Assembly (NCBI GenBank): GCA_900551435.1
Contig: URVW01000038.1
Location: 1-20,701, forward strand
Source of the DNA: an uncultured Faecalibacterium sp.
GTDB taxonomy: Bacteria; Bacillota; Clostridia; Oscillospirales; Ruminococcaceae
Direction: 5' to 3'
Length of the DNA stretch: 20,701 nt
Below the pieces are notes generated by a model. The model ran no database searches. It had not been told where the DNA came from and worked only from the letters and a program-made list of their open reading frames with translations. Shown here one piece after another: positions 8,326 to 14,647 of the stretch. The translations under genes and the position numbers were made by a program. Numbering within the stretch: the stretch's first letter is position 1; the number at the start of each line of letters is the position of its first letter.

Positions 8326-9207
8326 ATGATCTTAGCCATTGATATAGGCAACACCACCGTCGCCCTCGGCGGCATCAAGGACGGACGTGTATGCTTTGTG
8401 GCCCACATGGATACGGTGCGCACCCGGACGGCGGCGGAATACCGCGCCGAGATGGAAAAGGTGTTCTCGCACCGCCGCCACCCCGAAAAACCGATGCGGT
8501 TCGAAGGCGCTGTGCTGACCAGCGTTGTGCCCCAGATCACCGGAGCGCTGGCCGAGTGCGCCCGTCATTACACCGGAAAAAAGCCGGTCATCGTGTCGCC
8601 CGAGATCCGGACCGGGCTGACGATGGGAGTCCCGGACCCGCACGCGGTCGGTAAGGACCGTCTTGTGGATGCGGCCTATGCGGCAGCGAACTTCCCGCTG
8701 CCGGTCATCACGGTGGACCTCGGGACCGCCACCACCTTCAATGTGGTGGACGAGAATCGGGTGTTCCGGGGCGGCGTCATCTGCCCGGGCCTGTCCACCG
8801 GACTGCGCGCGCTGGGCGAGCGTTGTGCACAGCTGCCGCAGGTGCGGCTGTCCTCGCCCAAAAGCACCATCGGCGTGAATACCGAGAGCTGTATGCTGTC
8901 CGGCTCGGTGCTGGGCACGGCGGTCCTGCTGGACGGCATCACCCAGCGCATCGAAGAGGAACTGGGCCGTCCCGCAACGCTGGTCGTCACCGGCGGTCTG
9001 GCAAAGTATGTCACGCCGCTGTGCCGTCATCCGCTGACCTATGACCCCGAACTGCTGATGAAGGGCCTTGCGCTGCTGTATCAGCTCAATGCGCCCCAGC
9101 AGCATCACAATGCCGGGGGCAAAAAGCGGAACCCGAACTTCCGCCGCGGCCGCCATCCGCATCCCCAGCGCCGGGAACGCCGGGAGGATGAGGCGAAGGC
9201 CGGCTAA
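8326..9207 (+). CDS. coaX: Type III pantothenate kinase (CoaX)
   Basis: Phosphorylates pantothenate, the committing step of CoA synthesis; type III enzymes are insensitive to CoA feedback and need a monovalent cation. Seen in the 293-residue protein: DIGNT (6-10), the SVVPQ stretch (67-70), GKDRLVDA (109-116), DLGTATTFNVVD (131-142), GGVICPG (149-155), and VTGGLAKYV near 221-229. AGGAAAGG about 10 nt upstream supports ATG 8326. A longer in-frame reading from 8167 would translate the repeat and is rejected. The usual domain ends near residue 256; the last 35 or so residues are a His/Arg-rich hydrophilic tail not typical of the family. Confidence 0.94.
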   Translation: MILAIDIGNTTVALGGIKDGRVCFVAHMDTVRTRTAAEYRAEMEKVFSHRRHPEKPMRFEGAVLTSVVPQITGALAECARHYTGKKPVIVSPEIRTGLTMGVPDPHAVGKDRLVDAAYAAANFPLPVITVDLGTATTFNVVDENRVFRGGVICPGLSTGLRALGERCAQLPQVRLSSPKSTIGVNTESCMLSGSVLGTAVLLDGITQRIEEELGRPATLVVTGGLAKYVTPLCRHPLTYDPELLMKGLALLYQLNAPQQHHNAGGKKRNPNFRRGRHPHPQRRERREDEAKAG

Positions 9208-9230
9208 CGACAGACAGGATGGAGAAGAGA

Positions 9231-10202
9231 ATGAAACTAGGGATTCTGGGCACGGGGATGATCGTGCGGGAATTTTTGCCGTGGCTGGCGGGAGAGGACT
9301 CGCCTTTCACGGTCCAGTGCATCTGCAGCACCCAGCGGAGTGCGCCGCTGGCCGCAGAGCTTTGTGCGCAGTACAACGTACCGCAGCACACCACCAACTA
9401 TTTTGAGCTATTGCAGGACGTCGATGTGGTGTATCTGGCTGTGCCGAACACCCAGCACGCCCGTTATGTCAAAGTGGCCATCGAGGCGGGCAAGCACGTC
9501 ATCGTGGAAAAGCCCATGAGCATCAATGCGGGCCTGACCGAAGAGCTGGCCAATCTGGCCCGCCGCAAAAAGGTCTTTCTGTTCGAGGCCATGACCACGC
9601 AGTATCTGGAAAACTACGGAAAGATCCGGGAGCTTCTGCCCCGCATCGGCGCGGTCAAGCTGGTCCAGTGCAACTTCAGCCAGTATTCCAGCCGCTACGA
9701 TGCATTCTGCGCGGGCGAAACGCCGGTCTCGTTCGACCCGGCCTGTGCGGGCGGCGCGCTGATGGATCTGAATGTGTATAATATCAGCTACATCGTGGGC
9801 CTGTTCGGCGAACCGAATCAGGTGCACTACACCGCCAACATCGAGCGCGGCATCGACACCAGCGGCATCCTGACCATGGACTACAACAGCTTCCGGGCCG
9901 TCAGCATCGCCGCCAAGGACTGCAGCTCGCCCGCCCGCTATATCATTCAGGGCACGAAGGGCTACATTTTGCAGAAATCCACCGCCAACTGGTGCGGCGG
10001 CGTGAACTTCCACCCCAATCAGGGCAAGGAAGAGCACTACAACCTCAACGGCGGGCGTCCCCGTCAGGCGGCGGAGTTCCATGCGTTCGCCCGCGCCATC
10101 GAGAGCGGCGATCAGGAGCTTTGCAGCCGGATGCTGGATACCTCTGTCGCCGTCAGCCGGGTCCTGACCGTGGCAAGACGGTCGGCCGGACTGAAATTTT
10201 AA
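9231..10202 (+). CDS. Gfo/Idh/MocA family NAD(P)-dependent oxidoreductase
   Basis: A 323-residue sugar or polyol dehydrogenase-like protein. The N-terminal Rossmann fold has GILGTGMI (4-11), VVYLAVPNTQHARYV (66-80) and the hallmark EKP at 93-95 (lysine is catalytic in the family). The C-terminal alpha/beta domain contains GGALMDLNVYNISYIVGLFG, where members usually have a GGxxxDxGxY stretch. The substrate is unknown: the family covers myo-inositol, glucose-fructose, trans-dihydrodiols and biliverdin. GGAGAAGAG just upstream sets ATG 9231 rather than the in-frame ATG at 9219. It lies 23 nt after coaX, so is probably cotranscribed, but no CoA-related role is known to me. Confidence 0.9.
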   Translation: MKLGILGTGMIVREFLPWLAGEDSPFTVQCICSTQRSAPLAAELCAQYNVPQHTTNYFELLQDVDVVYLAVPNTQHARYVKVAIEAGKHVIVEKPMSINAGLTEELANLARRKKVFLFEAMTTQYLENYGKIRELLPRIGAVKLVQCNFSQYSSRYDAFCAGETPVSFDPACAGGALMDLNVYNISYIVGLFGEPNQVHYTANIERGIDTSGILTMDYNSFRAVSIAAKDCSSPARYIIQGTKGYILQKSTANWCGGVNFHPNQGKEEHYNLNGGRPRQAAEFHAFARAIESGDQELCSRMLDTSVAVSRVLTVARRSAGLKF

Positions 10203-10270
10203 GCATTGCCATTTCCTTTGGACGACGCCCTGACAACTTGCGCTTCCAAAGTTCGAAACAAGAAAAACAT

Positions 10271-10324
10271 CCCGCACAGAGCGGGCAGGTTTGCGCCGTA
10301 TCCGACAACTAAGGGCGGAACGGC
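10271..10324 (+). promoter_or_regulatory. Two hairpins in the ECF S-component leader
   Basis: CCCGC (10271-10275) pairs with GCGGG (10281-10285). GCCGT-A-TCCG (10295-10304) pairs with CGGAACGGC (10316-10324), leaving one bulged A. The second stem ends only a few bases before the AGGAGG ribosome site (10328-10333). It does not match any riboswitch I can name, so a regulatory role is inference. Confidence 0.35.
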
Positions 10325-10344
10325 AGCAGGAGGAAAACTGAATT

Positions 10345-10944
10345 ATGAAAAACAACGATCTTCGTACTCTCACCCGGCTGGCATTGCTGGTCGCCATTGA
10401 GCTGGTCATGAAGGCCATCGGCCTGGGCAGTGTGCCCGTAGGCCCGCTTTACATGAGCTTTTTGACCCTTCCCATCGCCGTGGGCGCCATCACCATGGGT
10501 CCCGCCGCCGGTGCGATCTTGGGCGGCGTGTTCGGCGCGGTGAGCTTCTATGACGCGGTGACCGGCGCTTCCGCCATGACAGGCGCACTGTTTCAGGTCA
10601 GCCCGGTCAACACCTTCATCCTCTGCGTGGGAATGCGCGTGCTGATGGGCCTGTGCGTCGGGCTGATCTTCAACGGCATCAAGCACTTCGACAAGCCGGG
10701 CACTTGGAGCTACATCGTCAGCGCGATGTGCGCCCCGGCCCTGAACACCTTGTTCTTCATGGGCTATATCGTGCTGGCCTTCTACAACTGCGACTATGTC
10801 CAGAACCTCGTGTCTGTCAAGGGTGCGGCCAACCCGTTCATGTTCGTCGTCCTGCTGGTCGGCGTGCAGGGCGTGGCCGAGTTCCTCGTCTCCGGCATTT
10901 TGGGCGGCATCGTGGCCCGCGCTGTGCATAAGTTCCTGAAATAA
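10345..10944 (+). CDS. ECF transporter S component (vitamin uptake; pantothenate plausible)
   Basis: Substrate-binding membrane subunit of an energy-coupling-factor importer, which works with shared EcfT and EcfA ATPases encoded elsewhere. The 199 residues are mostly hydrophobic with about 5-6 membrane segments, e.g. 13-27, 36-55, 56-70, 82-105, 125-150 and 163-190, a short Asn/Lys-rich N-terminus and the small-residue-rich GPAAGAILGGVFGA (52-65) typical of S components. AGGAGG 11 nt upstream supports the start. Substrate cannot be read directly. Its place behind coaX in the same direction, with no terminator between, suggests pantothenate (PanT-like); riboflavin, folate or another vitamin is possible. 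Confidence 0.85.
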   Translation: MKNNDLRTLTRLALLVAIELVMKAIGLGSVPVGPLYMSFLTLPIAVGAITMGPAAGAILGGVFGAVSFYDAVTGASAMTGALFQVSPVNTFILCVGMRVLMGLCVGLIFNGIKHFDKPGTWSYIVSAMCAPALNTLFFMGYIVLAFYNCDYVQNLVSVKGAANPFMFVVLLVGVQGVAEFLVSGILGGIVARAVHKFLK

Positions 10945-10990
10945 CCACGCGCTGCAGGTCAGGGCAGAGCGTCTGAGTTTTGATCGATAG

Positions 10991-11026
10991 ACCTCCTCCG
11001 AACATTTCGGGGGAGGTTTTTGTTTT
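10991..11026 (+). terminator. Intrinsic terminator after the coaX-ECF S operon
   Basis: Arms 10991-11001 (ACCTCCTCCGA) and 11007-11017 pair over 11 bp with one T:G wobble. They are followed by TTTTTGTTTT. It lies 46 nt after the S-component stop and ends the coaX unit before the lipoprotein array. Confidence 0.88.
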
Positions 11027-11088
11027 GGGCGAATCTTCCAGATGCAGTCCTCTGAAACTATACAAAAGCACGAAAATAAAATCAGCTG

Positions 11089-11117
11089 TTGATAAATTTG
11101 TGATAAAATGCTAATAT
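11089..11117 (+). promoter_or_regulatory. Strong sigma-A type promoter of the lipoprotein array
   Basis: TTGATA (11089-11094), a 17-nt spacer and TAATAT (11112-11117), in an AT-rich stretch right after a terminator. The leader to the first lipoprotein start would be about 70 nt. No comparable promoter was found before the second or third gene. Confidence 0.7.
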
Positions 11118-11194
11118 TGTGATAACAAGTCGGGCGGGCAGAAGATCTGCCGCCCGCAGGGTGCAGTGTGAAACGATTTTTGGAGGATACGATT

Positions 11195-11764
11195 ATGAAA
11201 ATGTTCAAAAAGCTCATGGCTGTTGCGCTGGCGGGCGTGATGGCGCTGACCTTGCTGGCCGGCTGTGCAAACAAGATCGTACCGGTAAGCGAGAAGGAGA
11301 TTCTGGCGTGCATTACGGACAGCAATCCGGCTTCCTATCCGGGGAAAGATGGCGTCGACGTAAAGATTACCCTGAAGGGCGCAGAGGAAACGGATGCTGT
11401 CAAGGCTCTGAAGGTCCTGCAGGATTACAAGGAAGCCAACAAGGATACTGAAATTCTGAATCAGCACGGATATATTGATTCGGATGTTTTTATGGCGAAT
11501 AGCAGTGCATTTGCAGAAGCTTTGGGCGTGACTGCTGAGACGAAAGAAAAGGTCACGATCGGCTGTGTCAAGATCGAGGATTACCAGAGCCAGTACATGC
11601 AGGAAGTGCATAACAGCCAGCTGGCAAACAGTCTGTTGTCACGTGCCCGCGCTGTAAATTACGGCTATGCAAAGGCTGGCGAGGGTACGATCAGCCTGAA
11701 GATCGATAAGATCGGCGACGAGAACTATGTTGTGGCTGTGGTCCGCCTTCCGATGGAAGAGTAA
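11195..11764 (+). CDS. Small lipoprotein of unknown function, paralog 1
   Basis: A 189-residue predicted lipoprotein anchored on the outer face of the membrane. The Lys-rich n-region, hydrophobic core and lipobox LLAGC (Cys24) are clear. The mature part is hydrophilic and I do not recognise a domain. It shares with the next two genes an IEDYQSQY-type segment and a C-terminal GTISLKIDKIGDENYVV strand pair. GGAGG 8 nt upstream of ATG 11195 sets the start. An in-frame GTG at 11168 would only translate the leader. First gene after the promoter at 11089. Confidence 0.85.
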   Translation: MKMFKKLMAVALAGVMALTLLAGCANKIVPVSEKEILACITDSNPASYPGKDGVDVKITLKGAEETDAVKALKVLQDYKEANKDTEILNQHGYIDSDVFMANSSAFAEALGVTAETKEKVTIGCVKIEDYQSQYMQEVHNSQLANSLLSRARAVNYGYAKAGEGTISLKIDKIGDENYVVAVVRLPMEE

Positions 11765-11854
11765 TTTGAAATGGGTTTTGCAATGTAACAAAAACTGCAC
11801 CGTATCGCGAATTTGAAACACAAAAACGCAGTCTTTTATGCGGAGGATACGATT

Positions 11855-12418
11855 ATGAAATTGTTTAAGAAACTGATGGCAGCTGTCCTCGTGGGCGCAA
11901 TGGCTCTGACGATGCTGGTCGGCTGCGGTTCGTCGGTCGATAAGAAAGAAATGATCAAGATGATCAATGACAGCTACGGCGGAAGAGTCGAGTTCAAGGA
12001 TGCCGGCAGCGGTCAGGCAGATAAGGTCATCTCTTTGCTCCAGAAAGCCTATGATGAGACCGAAAACAAGGCGGAGTTCGAGCCGTTCGTAGCACTGTTT
12101 GGCAAGGACTACAAAGAGTATGAGTACGATGAGGAGCTTGGAGAAAGCGTCAGCAAGGCAGATACCAAGGCGGTCAAGGAAGCTTTGGGAATCACCAATA
12201 CGGAAGATGAATATACACTGGCAATCGGCGAAGTGAAAACCTACGACAGCCAGTACAATCAGAATCATGTCACGGTAAATGAGCTGAGCAGCGCGATGAG
12301 AAACTCGTTTGAGCTGAACAATGCTAAGAACGCTGGCAACAAGGGTACGGTCAGCATTGATACCGTCAAGCTGGGCGACAAGGAATATCTGGTCATGGTG
12401 ATCATGCGCGTTGCTTGA
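11855..12418 (+). CDS. Small lipoprotein of unknown function, paralog 2
   Basis: A 187-residue predicted lipoprotein; signal peptide with lipobox MLVGC (Cys24), then a Lys/Glu-rich mature chain with an acidic patch YKEYEYDEELGE. Paralogy with its neighbours is shown by the near-identical leader and signal peptide, VKTYDSQYNQ in the position of paralog 1's DYQSQYMQ, and the C-terminal GTVSIDTVKLGDKEYLVMV. No catalytic motif is recognised. The ribosome site GGAGG is at 11842-11846. An in-frame ATG at 11813 is rejected because it reads through that site. Gap to paralog 1 is 90 nt without a clear promoter or terminator. Confidence 0.85.
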   Translation: MKLFKKLMAAVLVGAMALTMLVGCGSSVDKKEMIKMINDSYGGRVEFKDAGSGQADKVISLLQKAYDETENKAEFEPFVALFGKDYKEYEYDEELGESVSKADTKAVKEALGITNTEDEYTLAIGEVKTYDSQYNQNHVTVNELSSAMRNSFELNNAKNAGNKGTVSIDTVKLGDKEYLVMVIMRVA

Positions 12419-12466
12419 TCGAGGTTTTGGTGATCGCAGAATCAAAACGATTTGGAGGACACAATT

Positions 12467-13048
12467 ATGAAATTGTATAAAAAGCTGATGGCTGCGGCTC
12501 TGGCTGGTGTGATGGCTCTGTCTCTGTTGACAGGCTGTGGCAGCGCGGTCAATAAAAAGGAATTCTTGGATTACCTGAACGACAGCAAGGCATTGAGCCG
12601 GAATTCGAACTATGACGAAACTGGTGTCAAGACCATCGAAGAGGGCGACAGCACGCTGGCGAAGGAAGTCCTGAAGAAGGTCAAGACCTACGCAGAAAAC
12701 CATACCTATGAAAACATGACGACTCCCGCAGCTGCAGCACAGACCGCATTGGCAAGTGTCAGAGATTACGACGAGACGAACGATGATTACGCAAACATCA
12801 AGAGCATCGTCCCGAAGGACACGAAGGATGCATACTACATCTCTTACACCCGTGTTGTGAACTATCAGAGCAAGGATGGCAAGAATGCAAGTGACGCCAT
12901 GACGGCACAGCGGATGTCCACACCGGTCCAGCTGAACAAGATCGAGGACCGCACCACGCTGGGTGACAAGGCAGTTGCAAGCATCGCAAACGAGACGATC
13001 GGCGGAGAAGTTTTCCTCGTTGTCGTGTACGTTCAGGCCGCAAAGTAA
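12467..13048 (+). CDS. Small lipoprotein of unknown function, paralog 3
   Basis: A 193-residue predicted lipoprotein with lipobox LLTGC (Cys24). The N-terminal 30 residues resemble paralogs 1 and 2 closely (GSAVNKKEF here, GSSVDKKEM in paralog 2). The rest has diverged further: a VVNYQSKDGKN segment stands where the others have DYQSQY or TYDSQY, and the C-terminus ends in a hydrophobic strand VFLVVVYVQ. Function unknown. GGAGG at 12454-12458 sets ATG 12467. It is the last gene of the array, followed by a strong terminator at 13092. Confidence 0.83.
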   Translation: MKLYKKLMAAALAGVMALSLLTGCGSAVNKKEFLDYLNDSKALSRNSNYDETGVKTIEEGDSTLAKEVLKKVKTYAENHTYENMTTPAAAAQTALASVRDYDETNDDYANIKSIVPKDTKDAYYISYTRVVNYQSKDGKNASDAMTAQRMSTPVQLNKIEDRTTLGDKAVASIANETIGGEVFLVVVYVQAAK

Positions 13049-13091
13049 CCCCTGCCGGGTCCGGCATCATCAAAAACTGAATCACGCTCCT

Positions 13092-13129
13092 GCCCCGGAA
13101 CGAGCCAAAGGCCCGTTCCGGGGCTTTTT
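13092..13129 (+). terminator. Intrinsic terminator after the lipoprotein array
   Basis: GCCCCGGAACG (13092-13102) pairs perfectly with 13114-13124. It is followed by TTTTTC. It separates the lipoprotein array from dpaAB. Confidence 0.92.
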
Positions 13130-13137
13130 CATTGCAC

Positions 13138-13163
13138 ACCTTCCCTTCAACCCGCATAGGCTG
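13138..13163 (+). promoter_or_regulatory. Possible sigma-K-like promoter of dpaAB
   Basis: AC (13138-13139), 15 nt, then CATAGGCTG (13155-13163), close to the Bacillus sigma-K pattern AC-N16-CATANNNTA. In B. subtilis the dipicolinate synthase operon is transcribed by sigma-K. The pattern is short and carries little information, so chance is a real alternative. No sigma-A type site is evident here. Confidence 0.3.
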
Positions 13164-13192
13164 GCACAAACCATGGGGAGGAGGAGCCGGGA

Positions 13193-13987
13193 ATGGAAAC
13201 ACAAAAACGCATTGCGGTGATTGGCGAAGATGCGCGGCAGCGAGCGGCGGGCCGTGTGCTGGCGCGGGCAGGGTATGAGGTCGGCGGGCCGGAGCAGACG
13301 GCGCTGGCGGACTACATCCTGCTCCCGCTTCCACTGGACGAAGCCCGCACCCCGCTGGCCGAGCTTCTGCGGGCAGCGCAGCCCGGGGCGCTGGCGCTGG
13401 GCGGGATGTTGTCGGAACAGGCGAAGCAGATCGCGCAGGAAGCCGGGGTGGAGCTGGTCGATTATTTTGCGCGGGAGGAGCTGACCATCCGGAACGCTAT
13501 TCCGACGGCCGAAGGCTGCATCGGCATCCTGCTGGCCCAGCGGAAGCGGACGCTTTGGAACAGCGCGGTGCTGCTGGCCGGATTTGGCCCGGTCGGTCAG
13601 GCGCTGGGGGTCCGGCTGGCTGCACTGGGGGCGCAGGTGACGGTGGCGGCGCGGCGTCCGGCACAGCGGGCTTTGGCCGAAAGTCTTGGCCTGAACAGCG
13701 TTCCGGTGGCGGCGCTCGCCGGGGTGGCCCCGGCGTTTGACACGGTGGTGAACACCATCCCGGCGCGGGTGCTGACGGAACCGGTGCTGGCGGCCCTGCG
13801 GCCGGAAAGCCTGATCGTGGACTTGGCATCCCGCCCCGGCGGAACGGATTTTGCGGCGGCGGAGCGTCTGGGGCATCGTGCCCTTCATGCGCTCAGTCTG
13901 CCCGCCGCCTGTGCTCCGGAAACGGCGGGCGAGTTCGTGGCGCAGACGGTGTGTGAGATCTTGGCAGAACGGGAGGGAAAAGCATGA
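13193..13987 (+). CDS. dpaA: Dipicolinate synthase subunit A
   Basis: With DpaB it makes dipicolinic acid, the calcium-chelated spore-core solute, from dihydrodipicolinate in the mother cell. The 264-residue protein is somewhat shorter than the roughly 300 of B. subtilis SpoVFA. Seen: N-terminal GED-type nucleotide fold start (KRIAVIGEDARQ), the subunit A hallmark DYFAREELTIRNAIPTAEG (90-108), and the second Rossmann loop GFGPVGQALGVRLAALGA (130-147). GGGGAGGAGG about 9 nt upstream sets ATG 13193. Overlaps dpaB by 4 nt, so they are coupled. The region is very GC-rich and Ala-rich. Confidence 0.9.
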   Translation: METQKRIAVIGEDARQRAAGRVLARAGYEVGGPEQTALADYILLPLPLDEARTPLAELLRAAQPGALALGGMLSEQAKQIAQEAGVELVDYFAREELTIRNAIPTAEGCIGILLAQRKRTLWNSAVLLAGFGPVGQALGVRLAALGAQVTVAARRPAQRALAESLGLNSVPVAALAGVAPAFDTVVNTIPARVLTEPVLAALRPESLIVDLASRPGGTDFAAAERLGHRALHALSLPAACAPETAGEFVAQTVCEILAEREGKA

Positions 13988-14574
13988 ACACACGAGCACG
14001 CGGGACCATTGCGTTTGCGGTCTGCGGGAGCTTTTGCACCCTGAGCGCGGCGGAAAAACAGGCCGAAGTTCTGGTGCGGCAGGGCTGGGACCTGCTGCCG
14101 GTGATGAGCTTTGCGGCGTCCCGGCTGGACACCCGCTTCGGAACGGCATCCGGCTGGCGGGAAAAGCTGGAACAGCTGACCGGACACGAAGTCTTGGACA
14201 GCTTACAGGCGGTAGAGCCGCTGGGGCCGCGAAAGCTGGCACAGGCGCTGGTCATTGCGCCCTGTACCGGTACGACGCTGGCGCGGCTGGCGGCGGGCCT
14301 GTCCGACACGCCGGTGACGCTGGCGGCAAAAAGTCTGCTGCGGGTGGGATGCCCGGTGGTGGTGGCCGTTTCGACCAACGACGGGCTGGGTGCATCGGGG
14401 GAAAATATCGCCCGTCTGCGCCAGCGCAAGCACTACTATTTTGTGCCCTATGGGCAGGATGACCCATCCGAAAAGCCCCAGAGCCTGAAGGCGGACTTTG
14501 CCCGGCTCCCGGCGGCGCTGGAAGCAGCCCTGCGGGGCGAGCAGCTCCAGCCCCTTCTGCGGGAGGGGTTCTGA
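13984..14574 (+). CDS. dpaB: Dipicolinate synthase subunit B
   Basis: Flavoprotein-like partner of DpaA (SpoVFB family, related in fold to CoaC/UbiX flavoproteins). The 196-residue length is normal. Seen: IAFAVCGSFCTLS (9-21), VMSFAAS (40-46) followed by DTRFGTA, APCTGTTLARLAAGLSDTPV (92-111) and the AAKSLLR stretch (114-120). The start ATG overlaps the TGA of dpaA in ATGA. The gene pair has no other sporulation gene directly next to it apart from the following carboxypeptidase. Confidence 0.92.
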   Translation: MNTRARGTIAFAVCGSFCTLSAAEKQAEVLVRQGWDLLPVMSFAASRLDTRFGTASGWREKLEQLTGHEVLDSLQAVEPLGPRKLAQALVIAPCTGTTLARLAAGLSDTPVTLAAKSLLRVGCPVVVAVSTNDGLGASGENIARLRQRKHYYFVPYGQDDPSEKPQSLKADFARLPAALEAALRGEQLQPLLREGF

Positions 14575-14585
14575 CTGCATTTCTC

Positions 14586-14614
14586 TTTTCAGCGGGGCGA
14601 AAGTGTGGTATACT
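14586..14614 (+). promoter_or_regulatory. Extended -10 promoter of the carboxypeptidase gene
   Basis: TTTTCA (14586-14591), a 17-nt spacer and TATACT (14609-14614) preceded by TGG, an extended -10. The leader would be about 27 nt. This looks vegetative rather than like a forespore sigma-F site. Confidence 0.55.
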
Positions 14615-14647
14615 ATCAACGATTAAACTTACAATGGAGTAGATGGG

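Noticed and set aside
11765..11854. A separate promoter for lipoprotein paralog 2
   Set aside because: TTGCAA near 11778 has no good -10 at 16-18 nt. The array is better explained by the promoter at 11089.
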